Positions 23,705 through 36,679 are shown, counted from the stretch's first letter. The stretch is 64,000 bases of DNA from Archegozetes longisetosus (GCA_018873245.2 JAEMBT020000009.1:14607794-14671793); one strand, 5' to 3'. A program made the numbers and translations. Notes: generated by a model not told the origin, from the sequence alone.

Positions 23705-24859
23705 TCCTGATTTAGTGCACTCGACATTAAGAGCAACACATAGATTCGACTTAAAATTCTATAATAATTACCTGTTCGCAAGTAAACTTCGATCAAGTTC
23801 GTTATTTGTTCAAGTCTATACTTTATATATAACGAAATTAGATAGACATATAGACAGAGTATGATTACGTTTGAAAAGACGTAATGGATGGTAATGATGC
23901 GCACCACAAACCAAATCGACATAACAATAATAGAAAAATCCATCTCAGGATCAAAATAAACGATAACCGTAAGTGTGGATACATAAGTGTAAATGACAAA
24001 TAGTGAAGTTTTAGAAATAATGAGGAATAGTTTAACGGCAAATTTAGATCTCAAAGAGTACTTTTTCGAATACTTATCACTAATTTGGTACTCTTTTGAA
24101 CTGATTATTTGGTGGACAACTTTTACAAATTCACATTGATTTTTATGTTCCACAATGATCACATAAATTCCTTGATTTTCAAAATTAATTATTTTAAAGT
24201 CAGTTTTTCTTATATTTAATAAAATAAAACATTATAATTAATCGTTAATTACCGATAATCGCATTGCCTGAAGAAACAAGGAACAACAATAAATTTATAA
24301 TATCAGGTCTAGGATACAGATAAGTGATGTCTCCTGCCATTGCCAAAAAGGTTTTGTTGTTGTAAAGTGAAATGAATAAGCATTTCAAGGAAAATATCCA
24401 AACACATAATTGAGTAATTAATATGATTAGTTTTCTCTTAATCAGTCGTTTTCCATTCAAATAATCGTCTATTGGTTCAGAAGCTATAAAGTAGTGTGAC
24501 TGAACAAATGATTCAAATATTTTCAAACCTTCGTATCAATCAACGTCACTCGGCGTGAAATATTTCAAAACTTGTTTATAAATTTTGTTTGTTAACCCCA
24601 TACTATTAAAGACTCTGACAAAAAACTCCGAGAATAATTAAATTGTTCAAATTCTTTAAAAATCTACTACTCTTTCTTCGTATATTCAGCTCTCCCAACA
24701 AAATAGGATTATTCTGATTCGTATGACTATTTTATTTTCATTAACAAAATTAATAAGAATCATATCCTTTAAGGAAAGTAATAAGACCATTTCTCTGGAA
24801 AATATCGAACTCATTAATCATTGCTATTATTTTTTATAATGACCTAAATACAATCTGTA

Positions 24860-25358
24860 CAGGGTTTAACAAGATCTTTTGCAAGGGTATACAGTAAAAA
24901 CTGCAGAAGCTACAAGTTAAAAGTAAATTTTATTGAATTCGTTATAAAAAATGGAAATAAAAGGTACAAATCTAATATTCAGTATGACCACCATTTGCGC
25001 GACGCACAGCATTTAGTCTTTCTGGATATGATAAAAGCAATGTTTCAAATAATTCCGTATCATTTTCAAGTGATTTCCGGCCATTACAGATGATATCAAT
25101 TATAACAAAAACACTTTAAAAGAAACGCCTTTGTTGTGTTTACACTTTATGGTCAGCTGATTTGTTATGTTTATACTCTATGGTCAGCTATTAGAAAAAA
25201 ATCTGTTTTAAAACGCAAAATTCAAAATTTTTATTTTGACTGTTCAACTACCCAAATCATTTCCATTTTGATAGTATTTCAAAAATCATTCAATAATATG
25301 TTCATATCATCGGTAGTTTTTGCTGCATACTCCTTGCAAAAGATCTTGTTAAACCCTG
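24860..25358 (-). mobile_element. Deleted Tc1/mariner-type element, copy 1
   Basis: 499 bp between TA dinucleotides (24858-24859, 25359-25360) with inverted ends CAGGGTTTAACAAGATCTTT. The minus strand at about 25100-24972 still encodes a transposase C-terminus ending SYPERLNAVRRANGGHTEY before the stop, like the final residues of Tc1-family transposases. The empty site is visible upstream of receptors A and B, so it inserted after the units diverged. Confidence 0.8.
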
Positions 25359-25735
25359 TATATGTATCTATCAATACCTTATAGCAAAAGATTCACATTA
25401 AAAGCCATTTTACTCATTAAGATATTTAAAAATTAGAATCATTAATTCAGAAAAAATGACTTAAGTCCTTAAATTAAGATAACATAACGATAATGATTCC
25501 GTTGCGAGACTAAGTTTATTTCTTCTGTAAATCGATTAATTTTAATAATTTATAGTTTAATTTAAATATCTTCTGAAGGATAATCAATAATTTTTATTAG
25601 AAAATGGTTTTTTAAATAAATGTTCTATTTTATTCAAATTAATCTATAGGATGATATAAATGATTTCTAAAAATAAATTCTCCTTTTGTCGAGATAATTA
25701 ATTATCTTTAAATATTTCCTCTAATTCCAGTTATA

Positions 25736-26600
25736 CAGTGGAAGTCGTTAAAATCCGGATTTTGAAAATGAATTTTTCGGGGTTTTCAAAATATTTCGAA
25801 AATAATCAAATATAGATATAAACTTTATATGAATCAATTGTACCCTTTAACATGATCTATCTAATGACCACTTATATATTGGTAGGCGCAGTACTGTTTT
25901 AACTCCAATGGGCTAGAAAGATATAATGAGACTAATTTTCGAAACTAAATATCTCGGAAATTACATATCAAATTTGAATGAAATTCCTAACTTTTTAAAC
26001 AAATGTAATCTACTTCCCAAACCACATTTAATTATTTTTATGAATTATCGAACAAAAAATTTATCGGAAACGAAGTAAAAACTATGATCTGGTAAAGCCA
26101 TTCGGTGAAAGTTTCCTATAGATGAGTAAGTAGTAACGGCAAATTTTTATTCATATCTAAAAGGAATTTGTATTATAGTTTATAAAAATAACAAAAATTT
26201 CTTGAACCCTAGTCCTCCATAGAAAATTTTCGCCGAATGACTTTACCGAATTATAGTTTTTACTTCGTTTACGACAAATTTTTAACCCGACAATTCATAA
26301 AATAATTAAATGTGGTTTTGAAAGTAGATTATATTTGTTTAAAAAGCTAGAAATATCATTCAAATTTGACATGTGGTTTCCGAGATATTTAGCTTCGAAA
26401 ATTAGTCTCATTATTTCTTTTGGCCTACTGGGGTTAAAACGGCACTGCACATAACAATATATGATTGGTCACTAGATGGGTTATGTTAAAGGGTACAATT
26501 GATTCATATAAAGTTTTTGTCTATACTTGATTATTTTCGAAATATTTTGAAGAGACCGAAAAATCAATTTTCAAAATCCGGATTTTAATGACTTTCACTG
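25736..26600. mobile_element. 865-bp near-complete palindrome at a TA target
   Basis: Ends CAGTGGAAGTCGTTAAAATC and its inverted partner (TTTAATGACTTTCACTG), flanked by TA (25734-25735 and 26601-26602). The arms run almost to the centre near 26168. In units A and B the same position is uninterrupted. It is non-coding and probably a Tc1/mariner- or pogo-mobilised MITE. Confidence 0.8.
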
Positions 26601-26602
26601 TA

Positions 26603-28035
26603 TATTATTAGTAATTGTCTGATTTTTCATTTTGCCGTCTTTACAGGCAAAATAAATAGGACCTCGACTTTATTGCGAACTCGCGACTATTTTAAAATAC
26701 CTTAATTTTGTTACTTCTTGTTTTATTCAACGCTTGAATTTGAGAAAAATCTAGTAAAATTACTTTGATAATAGCTATTCATCTTCTCTCTATTCAAAGG
26801 AATCAATCAGAAAATGTGAATAAAATTATCTTAAATTGTCATTGAGTACATTTCATGCATCGAGGTTGAAATATACTCCTTGCTTGACTTTGGAAACCAA
26901 GAAGGCTTATAAAAATTAAAAAATAAGGTTAAACCCGAGATTAATATTTAAATTTTGTCATCTAGATCTTTATGAGAGCGAACTTCTATGTAAGGAGGCT
27001 TTGAATAGCTGAGCCAGAGTTTGAGTGTCTTTTAGAGATTAAATGCTAACTACACGGAAAAATACTTTATAAAAACATTTATTTAATCTTGTAAAGTGAT
27101 ATTAATCTTGCGCTTGAAAAGTCTTGCCTATATCTCGTGAAAAATTTGAATATCTATAAGATTCTTGAATGCATCCCTAAAACAGTAAATTCAAAATTTT
27201 TCCACACATTGTACAGTTTGGACAATAATTTTTATACTAAAAGTAAAAAAATATAGCACTAATTATTCGATAAAATAATGGAAAAGTGAGAAGTTGAATT
27301 GTACTAAAAAGCTAAAGACTACATGAAAGTTAATCGCTAAACTGATGTATTAGTTTGCTATTACTCAGTGAATCTTTTTTCATTCAATTTGGTGTGCAAT
27401 AAATATAATTTAAATGCAATAAATCTACTTATTGATTAATTCGTTAAACATTACATATTTCTTTGATTGATATAAATAAAGGCTTTCAGTATTGATAAAT
27501 ATTGTCAACTCCGATATCATAAAATAATAGAAGATTTCTGTTTACGGTACTCGTGCAATAATTTTTTACTTTTAGTACAGGATTTATTGTTCAATCTATA
27601 CATTTGTCATAAAAATATTGAATCGCTGACCAATGCACAACAGTGACCCTCCTGTTCTATAATTCGTTTGCTATTTAAATATCAAACTCTGAAAAATTGA
27701 TGGGAATTCAGGTCAATTAATCTGTGTTTAATTTCAGATCCTTACGTCGATTGTATGATTGCCCGCATTCAATAAATTTAGAGCAATATCCAATGAAAAG
27801 ACTCAATCAGGGGACCACCCTTTTTGAATCTAATAATCACAAAAATTGGTCAAAAACGAAATCTAATATCTCTAAATTAATAGTATTTTATAAATTTAAA
27901 ACTTTTCAAACAATATTTTTCGAATTTGGCGCTGACTTAGTGCTTGATAAGAGAAGGGAGGAGTTATTGAATGCATAGATAAGGCTTAAAATTTTAGCAT
28001 ATCTGATCGCATAAGCCAAAAAGTGCTATACATTA
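26603..28035. other. Tail of receptor unit C with a transposon derivative
   Basis: 26603-26860 and 27660-27870 match the tails of units A and B. 26865-27640 is the sister of the transposon derivative at 15346-16170, with a degraded transposase C-terminus at 27115-27285 (+). A plus-strand ORF at 27724-27978 has no recognisable content and coincides with DNA that is non-coding in unit A. Confidence 0.5.
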
Positions 28036-28901
28036 TTTGGTAGTATCCTAGATAATACAACTAAGGCACTTCTGGTAGTCGAGGGGGGTCATCCTATGTA
28101 TCGTTGGCTTGGTCTCATCGTTGGACTTGTCTTGATTACTAGGGTGTACAATTCCCCGCCCATTTCAAAAATCCATAATCCCTCTTGTCCTCCCATCTGA
28201 TAAATACTCGTTGGACTTGTCTCCATTGGCTACACCCACTTTTATACAATTAATCATTTTTATTTTATTAACTACACTATTAAAGTCATTTATGGAAGGT
28301 AATCATAAAGCTATTTTAGATTAATGATCAAGTTTAAAGATACCTATAATTTTAATGTACGCTGAGGTTGTTTAGAGTTACCCAGAGAACACCGCGTGGA
28401 GGTAGACCTCGTGTTCTCCGAGGGTTCTGAAATTATGGGTATCTTTAAATTTTATCATTAATCTAAAATAGCTTTATGATTACCTTCCATAAACATGACT
28501 AGAATAGTGTAGTTAATAAAATATAAAATGACTAGTTGTATAAAAGTGGGCGTAGCCAATGGAGACCACGCCCAATTGGTAGTTTTTATCAAGATGAATG
28601 CGAGGATTTATAATATGTAGGGGTAGAGCTCGGAATTAGTAATTTACGGTTGGTTTTTAACAAAGTGGGCGGGGCTTATGATAGCCACACCCAGTGGGTA
28701 GTACCCATCAAGACAAGTCCAACGATGTATAATATATAGGGTGGGGCACAAGCTAGGGATCTATGACCGATTTTTGAAATAGGGGCGGAGCCAAATGTCG
28801 CGCTAAATGAACAGTACTCGATGAGACCTTTCCAACGATATATAGGATGATCCCCTCGACTACCAGAAGTGCCTTAGTTGTATTATCTAGATACTACCAA
28901 A
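28036..28901. mobile_element. Foldback element of 866 bp
   Basis: Inverted arms starting TTTGGTAGTATCCTAGATAA and ending with its partner (TTATCTAGATACTACCAAA), centre near 28400 with an ACACC..GGTGT-like stem. Arms differ in places: the right arm has an extra segment at 28570-28700 carrying further GTGGGCG motifs. No coding capacity. Confidence 0.75.
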
Positions 28902-30337
28902 TTTTCTAATCGAAAAATTTGATGAGAAAAAAAATTTCCTTTATTTCAGCCTTATCATCAACATATAACAAAGATCCTCACAAAACCTATTGACAAAAGT
29001 TGATGTCCAATTATTGGTCTAGTAAGAGCGAACACCTAACATTGACACTTAGCTTCATAAACCTTATCCTAATTTCATAATCAATTCAGAATTACTTCTA
29101 TAATATCTGCATATTTTTGCCAATTTCATTTTCTCATTTACAAATTTTCAAACTTCGACTCAAATTGCAAAGTCTGGAATCTTTCATAGGAGCGTTTAAG
29201 AAATCAACAAAAATTAAAAATATAATCACTTTAATAACCATAATATTAAACCACAATACAATTTCATACGGTTTTACAGGATTTTAGCGCGGAAGGAAAG
29301 AACACACAATTAAGGAAAAACACATTTTAAAGAGGTAATAGGCGGGTTGAATAGGAAGATACTTTACGATAATAGATTAAATTTTATAAGGTCACTAATA
29401 CATTTAGCTAGGATTGGGAGATCGTGTAACTGGAACATACTTAGGCAGGTTTTAAGAGTTGAGATATGATTATTATCAGCTATCCTCATAATCTGTCCAG
29501 TTTAGACAAGCCTTTAAAGATTTCTTTGGTACGACCAAAAAGTAGTCATTAAATTGGCAATAATTTTTGACATACATGCGATTTATGAAAATTGAAGTTT
29601 AGAAGTATAGGTTGTTACATGAGTATTACAGCATAAGTTCAAATAAGAAACTTAGGCGTTATTACAATATAACCAATAAACTTAAACTCATTAAATTTCA
29701 ACACATAAAATTAGTCTTTTGCTTCTAGGTCCTTAAGTGCTCTCTGTATCTTGTGTCCTGAAGTAAAACAATCGCAGAGATCAAACCCAATTTAAGTACT
29801 AAAGAACAAACATATATTGTATTAATATTATCTTTTAAATTTTATATTGAATTAATAAATCACCTATCTTTAGAGTGTATATATCTACGAAATGTGTCTT
29901 AATTTTCATTTATCTACATTATATTATTATTTCAAATAATGAATGATCGTTTCAGCGCTCATATATTTACAGATAAACAAAAATTATTCTTCGGATTATA
30001 AACACTACATTCTTCAATATCATTTTCATACGCAATATCTAACCAACTCCAATAGCGTGGGCGCATAATAGAGAATCCACTACTTGATTGTAATATACTA
30101 ATATGATAAACTTCATGAATCATTAACCACAGTATAAGTCATGGGTTTGAACAATTTGGGCCAGTCTTGATTATAATCTAAAATTATTAAGCTTGAAGTT
30201 ATATTTGAGTCATCAATTGTAGCCCATCCAAATAAACTATTTTAAATAAAACATAAGTTAAGTTTTTAAATGTAAATATTCCGCCTTTGGCTTCCATAGT
30301 AACTTTAACTAATATTAAGCTATCTACATGTTTTGTA
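28902..30337. other. AT-rich intergenic DNA, nothing recognised
   Basis: No ORF with protein-like content, no repeat shared with other parts of the window that I could detect, and no obvious RNA gene. Confidence 0.4.
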
Positions 30338-30689
30338 TATCAAGCATTAAAGTCGAAAAGTACTTCTCTACTTGTTTGAAAAAGCAAAAGGGCTTGTAAT
30401 TACATTTTAAACTTTATTCAGCGTTTGACTCAATACAAAATTAACCGAATACTGACTTCAACTTAATTATTCCATATTTGTCAGAGTTGACACATTACAA
30501 GTTTATATCAATGAGTTTTGAGTTTAAGAAATATTTATTGAGTTAATAAGTAGGAAACTTCATATTTACTGCACATTAAATATAATCAAAAAAAATTTGT
30601 TCTCAAAAATCACAAACTTATACATCTGACACAGTTTAACAATTCAAATTTACCTATTTTTAGTTTTTTATTACATTTTGACTCAATTC

Positions 30690-33184
30690 TTAATTTTTTT
30701 TATTGTTTTTATCGAACAGATCGTGTAATAATTTCTGACTTTTTGTACAAGAATTATCGTCCAAACTGTATAGTGTATCATAAAATTTTGAATTGACTGT
30801 TTTAGGAACGTATTCAAGAATCTTATAAATGTCCAAAAGCTTTTCGCGAGATATAGGCAGAGGTTTTTCATACGCGAGATCAATATCATTAAAAATATTA
30901 TCAAAGTTTGTAAAGTCGGTGTTTGGTTTGAAAATTTCCAATTCTTGTTCACAATTTTCACTCAACGAAAAAGAAATTTTAATATTTTTCGAGTGAACTC
31001 TATTTTTCTTACATTCTTACAATGATTTATCTGAGTTTTCACAATTTTACTCAACTTTTCCTTATATTTATAAACTTTTACAACTTTATTATTAGAATGA
31101 GAGTCATAAGAATTTGAATAATTTACTGAAATCACTTCGAAGGGGTTTTCAATGCCCGTGTTTTTAATAATTCGTTCATATTCTGAGGGAGAATAAACTT
31201 TCTCATAATGTTTTTATTGCCTTCAATCCGTCCAAAATCTCCATCTATTTCCATACGTGAGTGACCAGGATTTGGATAATAGATAATAATTTTATTGAGC
31301 TTGCCACATATTGTGATATGCTTATAAAATGCCCATAAGAACTTGTTTTTATTTTGAGAAAAACAATTATCCGAAAAAATATGCAAAATCTTCACATCAC
31401 TACTCAAAGTATTATTAATATAGTAATTAATGAACGAAATAACTTCATTGGAACCCTTTTTGCAAAATTCTCAGGATACAAATACATAACCGCTTTATTT
31501 GATTTCAAGTCATGTATTCCAAAATTATAACAATAAAATTTTCGTAAATAATACTCGACTGAAACGTTAGTCTTAGGCAATTGAAGATTTTTTTGAAAGT
31601 CGTAGCAAATTGCAGCTTGCGTTATATCGTTTAAAAGCTTATTTTTGATCTCGTTTTTATAATAATAAAACTTTTGAGCCTCATTTTCATGCAACAGTAG
31701 TTCTTTTTTTATCTCATTCATTGATTCAATTTCTTTGTTTTTCTGGTAATTAATGATTTGAATTCTCAATTTGTCACAAACTTCGCATATATCAACTCTT
31801 GGCTTCTTAATAGATATCTCATAAGTTTTGAATATTTGAGAAAACACTGTATACGAAACATCAATTTTGTGTTCTGGATATAAATCTAAAAAAAGTCTAT
31901 AGATATTAGCGACGCTCCCGAATTCAGTTGATAAATATTTTTTGTTTTTATTTTTCCCATAATGTGTTTGCTCAGTCGGTAGTGATATTACTAGGTCTTT
32001 TACATCTTCACGTGCTATATAAGGTGTTTTATTAGGTCTAGAATTATGTTTGCCTCTCATATCATTAGAATTCATACGATTTTTTAATATCTTTCGTCTT
32101 AAGGCGCTTATTTTGATGCCGAGAATTCCCAAAAATACTTTTTGACAGACTTTAACTCGACTAACGTTATTGTGAAGCTAAGAATTATAATTATAATTAA
32201 ACTTAAAATATCCTAGTTATCAAATAATTTTCAAAAACTAAAATTTCTGTATGTAGAGGGTTTAACAAAATCTTTTGCAAGGGGGTACGGCAAAAGACTA
32301 TCGATGATAAAAGCAAATTAACGTGCTATTTCTGAAATACAATCAAAAGGGAAATAACTCATGCAGTTAAAATTCAAAATAAAAATTTTGAAACTTGCGC
32401 TTCAAGACACATCTCGACTTAATATTAGCTGACCATATAGCGTGAATACAAATAAGATTTTTATTTCAACATGTTTTTATAATTGTTGATACCCTCTGTA
32501 ATGGTCGGGACATATAATGAAAACCCCGCTTAATTGATACAGAATCACTTGAACGCTGCTTTTATAGTATCAAAAAAGGTTTAAAGATGTATTTTACGAA
32601 AACGGTGGCTATACCGAATATTAAACTTGTAGCTTTTATTCTCGTCTTTATAACATATTTAATAAAATTCACTTCAAAATTATAGATTAAGTACTTTTTG
32701 CTGTACCCCTTTGCAAAAGATCTTGTTGAACCCTGTACATGAAAAAATTCAAAACTTCAAGATTTTATTCAAATCAAAATGTTGAAAAATTTATATCTTC
32801 TAAGCTATACAATACTTTATAAATAGAATTTTTACCTCATTTTTCTCTGATTGGGTCTCAATGAAATACTCAAATTTCTGAATCTTCTTTCCAGTATTTG
32901 TGACTGGAATTACCATAGATTTGAGAAAAAGTATTGCTGCTCATGACTTTTTAATGAATTATAACGATTAAAAACTGTCGTTTTTGTTCATCACTCAGAG
33001 TTGTTTTAAATTTTATTTCACAACTACAATCAATATTATTGGTTTGAATTCTCGCGGGAATAATTTTTCCAGATTTATGAGCAAAATGTTGTTTACCTTC
33101 CAATATAGCGGCTTTAATTTGAATTTTTTTAGAGATCTTTTTAGGCTTCATTTTACTTTTCAGTTCTCTAAGATATTTAAACAC
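30690..33184 (-). pseudogene. DDE-type transposase, fragmented
   Basis: Pieces in order on the minus strand. 33184-32951 is the N-terminus (KPKKISKKIQIK, then DCSCEIKFKTTLSDEQKRQF). 32950-32770 continues in another frame with a stop. 32200-31404 has VCQKVFLGILGIKISALRR, MRGKHNSRPNKTP, KKPRVDICEVCDKL and SVEYYLRKFYCYNFGIHDL. 31407-31132 has the likely catalytic core ILHIFSDNCFSQNKNKFLWA and GHSRMEIDGDFGRIE. 30965-30690 is the tail (REKLLDIYKILEYVPK). A one-base loss in the T-run 31457-31461 shifts the frame between the third and fourth pieces. Similar proteins are common as multi-copy genes in arthropod genomes; I do not name the superfamily. Confidence 0.65.
32256..32735. mobile_element. Deleted Tc1/mariner-type element, copy 2
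   Basis: 480 bp between TA dinucleotides (32254-32255, 32736-32737), same family as 24860-25358: ends GAGGGTTTAACAAAATCTTT and, reverse-complemented, CAGGGTTCAACAAGATCTTT. It sits inside the larger transposon, splitting its second and third coding pieces. It keeps no clear coding sequence. Confidence 0.75.
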
Positions 33185-33428
33185 GTTTTAAAGGACTAAA
33201 TAAATGTTTGAGAAAGTATTTTGTGTTGGCATTTAATCTATAAAATGTACAAACTATGATTCAATTTTTTAAAAACTTTTCTTACGTAAAAGTTCGTTCT
33301 CATTAATGTCTTAATGACTAAATATGTTATATTAGTTTTCGGTTTTACCTTATCTTCTACTATCTAATAAGCCTTTTTGTTTTCAAAAGTCAAGCAAGAA
33401 GTACTTTTCGACTTTTATGCTTGATATG

Positions 33429-34174
33429 CTCTCTTAATATAACTTATTAAAAGAGCATTAGTCGGCTATTCATCTCAGAATCGTAACAAATTCTGTATAA
33501 CAAAGTGAAAACTACCGAATTCAAAATAGATTATGTAAAGCTTTAGCTGCATCTAGCATTTCGTTGAAAAAGTTGAATAATACATCTATAAAATTATTCT
33601 TAAAAGAGTTTAAAACTTTCAATATGGTGATGTGCGGAAGTGTGAAAAACTTTTTACAAAATCCCAAAAATAGAAAAAATAGTAGAAATTTAAAAATAAA
33701 TGGCTAAGAAAATAGAAAATAATAGAAATTCTAATAATAAAATCAAAATAGAAATGATAGTCATAAAATTTTTATATTCGAAAGATTTAATTACTATAAA
33801 TGCACTTTTGAGTGTTAACTTGTCAGTTTTTTACACGAAGGGCAATAGATTAATGAATCCGCTATTTTATCTGTACTCTTATCACATAGAATGTTTACGA
33901 CAAGAAAATCGTTGAGTTCGAAAATATCGAAAAATTGCATTTTAATATATATAATATTAGCTATCTATACAGTACGTGAGAAGTGTTCAATAAAATAGAA
34001 ATAACTGAAATTGATTTCCTTTTAATATCTGATAAACTTAGGATATCCTTTCAATACTCTCTTTAAAAGAAGCAAAGGAGCGTTTGAATACAGTAACTGT
34101 ATATGAGTATTTCTGACTCTAAAAATATATAGAAATTATAAGGTGTAAAATACGCTGAAAATATCTTACAAATA
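33429..34174. other. Intergenic region 5' of the YWTD receptor
   Basis: AT-rich non-coding DNA. An ORF at 33700-33915 is Lys/Asn/Ile-rich with no protein-like features. The promoter of the receptor should lie here, but no TATA box can be singled out. Confidence 0.35.
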
Positions 34175-36549
34175 ATGAATTTTTTAATATTAATGTTAAT
34201 TGTTAATAAACTCATATTAACAGCCGTTTTGTGTGAATATCCACTCTTTATGTACTCATTTAATAATAAAATAAATTCATCAATACTTGAATCAAACAAT
34301 ACTTTTAAACTTCATAACATTTCTGTTTTTAACGAAAATGGAGATTCAGAAGGAATGGATTACAGTATAAGCAAAAACTTTATTATTTATCTGAATGGAG
34401 ATTATTATAAAAAAGATCTTTATATATCACCTATTGGTTTGAAAAGTGAAAAAACACTATTCACTTCTGACATTGATACTGGGTATTTCATTGATATCAG
34501 TGATATAGCAATTGATTGGATTCACAATCTGATTTACTTCAAACATGATCACGAAATATGTGTTATGAATATTTCTAATAAAAAAATGAGATCTATTATT
34601 GCATATAATCAGAACTTTGTTGCTATTGTTATCAATCCATTGAAATCGTTCATTGTCTGGAGTAAAATTACACCAAGTCCTGCAATAATTAAAGCAGGTC
34701 AAGACGGATCTCACCTCGAAGTATTAGTTGATAAGGATTTATTTAAACCATATTCTCTTGTTATTGACTTTGAAACTGAAACGATTTATTTTTTGGACCA
34801 CGAAGAAATGAAATTATCATCGATTGATTTCAATGGAAACAAAAGGAAATTAGTAAGTCAATTTTATGCTGGTGTATCTGCGGTAGGAAAATACATTGAT
34901 ATTTTTGATAGAAACTTATATGTTTATAATCGCGGAAGTAATGAGGTTATGAAAATGAGTACTGATGGTCTCATTATTCATAAAATTAATTTAAATGATG
35001 ACGTATCCGGATTTTATATGAAAATTATCCATTCCTCACGTCAACCAGATGGGGAAAATAAATGCAAAGATTCAAATTGTACACATCTATGCCTACCAAA
35101 TGAATATACAAGTAATAAATTTAGATGTGTGTGCCCTGAACAACAATATTTTGTGCCCACTGAAATATGCAAATCGGTAAGAGATTATTAGAACATTTTT
35201 AAACATCATTTGATTAAATTATTATAACAGGTAAATTCCACTGAAAATGCATATATTGTATTTGGAGTAAATAAAGATGAGGTTAGTGAAATAAGAATTG
35301 CACAAATAGACAAATATACAATTTCAGTGACGGAATCAAGAGTTTTATATACTCCAAAAAACGACAGTAGAGAATTTATAGGCATCGATTATGATATTAA
35401 TAATAATATTTTAGTTTGGAGTCAATACGATTCGTTATCTATATTAGTTTCAAACAATAGCGTTCAACAAATTTTTGGAGTCAGTAGAACCAGATTCGCA
35501 TTAGATTGGATTTATGATTATGTATTTTTCGCTAATGAATCTAACATAATTGTCGCAAAAATAGACGAAACCAATATTCATAACTTAATATCCAACATAG
35601 CAAATGATTATTATGTGAACGATATATGTGTCAATCCTATTGACCTTTTCGTAATATGGAGTGAAAATGAATTAGATGGCAAGAGAGCACATATTTATAA
35701 GTCAAGATATGATGGAAGTAATAAAATATCATTAGTCAATAAAAGAACTCACAAACCCATTTTTATGGCAATTGATTACACTAATAAAAGAATCTATTGG
35801 ACCGGCGATTCCCCAGATCAATTAGTATCAATTGATTATGATGGCAATGATAGAAAAATTATTCGTTTGGGATATTATGGCGATTCGAAATTTGATCATT
35901 ATGAAGGATTCGTTTATATCCATTATGGTGGATCAGAAATTGAAAAAATTAATATTACAAGTGGAGCAGGATCTACATTTAAAGTATATAAAGAGAGTTT
36001 TGATACTTTTAAAATAATACATCCTTCGCGTCGACCAAATGCCAGTAATTTATGCGCCAACGCTAATTGTACATATCTCTGTCTACCAATTGATATAGAA
36101 ACATATCGTTGTTTATGTCCTAATGTCAAAGTTTACAATTTAAGTGAAAATTGTGAGGAATATGTAAGCAAATTAAATAATATGCTAATTTAATTTTTTA
36201 AATAAATTATTCTAATTTTTTATAATCGTAGGTGAGATCTATAAACCAGACGAGAAATGAAACTCAAACGAATGTTCCGTTGTCACAAGAAAACACCGTA
36301 AACTTTAATCTTATTGTTATAATAAGTGTTTTGTCGCTACTTATAATTTTACTAATATCAACAATTATTTCATCATTTATTTACCGAAAGTATAAGAAGT
36401 TGAATAAACCGGAAATTGAAAAACAGAATAGTAGGATGGGTAAAAATAGTATTGCAAATGAATATGAAGATATATGTTACAGTGAATTCGAATTACATGA
36501 ATATTATGACAATCCTATGGAACCAAACATTTACCTTGAAATAAAATAA
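34175..36549 (+). CDS. Two-propeller YWTD/EGF type I membrane protein, LRP-like
   Basis: Three exons, 34175-35176, 35231-36163 and 36232-36549, phase 0 at both junctions (introns of 54 and 68 bases), 750 residues. An N-terminal hydrophobic signal sequence ends near residue 20. Two propeller-like regions follow, each with degenerate YWTD-type repeats (IYFLDH, IYWTGDS, LVSIDYDGNDRKI) and each closed by a six-cysteine EGF module (about residues 297-333: CKDSNCTHLCLP; about 606-643: CANANCTYLCLP). One transmembrane helix (about 669-693) and a 57-residue cytoplasmic tail follow. This is the membrane-proximal layout of the LDL-receptor/LRP family without any LDL class A ligand-binding repeats. The tail has no NPxY, but YSEF fits a tyrosine-based endocytic signal. 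It is probably an endocytic or scavenger-type receptor; the ligand is unknown. Intact, with canonical splice sites. Confidence 0.8.
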
Positions 36550-36679
36550 AAATTTTTAAACGCTGATACAGAATCCTTTTAAAATATTCAGTATACCGGT
36601 ATTTTAAATTAAATACGTATAAGGTTTAACCCAAGTGCCATTTTTCTCAAGCATTACATAAGTTATATTAATCTAATGG

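Larger units (their letters stand above)
20628..24601 (-). pseudogene. Gustatory-receptor-like gene, copy C (stop codon in exon 1)
   Basis: Same three-exon plan: exon 1 24601-24253, exon 2 24170-23772, exon 3 21103-20628, with matching phase-1 junctions. In exon 1 a TGA at 24538-24536 replaces the codon after VD, where A and B have QYESF, about 22 codons after the ATG. Three codons just upstream are also missing relative to D. The remaining exons are open and well conserved (IIREHDRCC, NYSLSLVSKS, GPVIGFYCLYIFPFTNYEFY), with a one-codon extension after the usual DLFG end. Intron 2 has grown to 2.7 kb by insertion of a hAT element and a palindrome. Decay therefore looks recent; readthrough or an assembly error at the single stop cannot be ruled out. 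Confidence 0.75.
30338..33428 (-). mobile_element. 3.1-kb DNA transposon with inverted termini, inactivated
   Basis: Ends ATATCAAGCATTAAAGTCGA (left) and, reverse-complemented, ATATCAAGCATAAAAGTCGA (right), both continuing AAAAGTACTTCT. It encloses the broken transposase at 30690-33184 and a secondary insertion at 32256-32735. No target-site duplication could be settled. The superfamily is not assigned. Short derivatives exist at 15346-16170 and 26865-27640. Confidence 0.7.

Noticed and set aside
33700..33915. 71-codon ORF upstream of the YWTD receptor
   Set aside because: Asn/Lys/Ile-rich composition expected from AT-rich DNA; no homology recognised.
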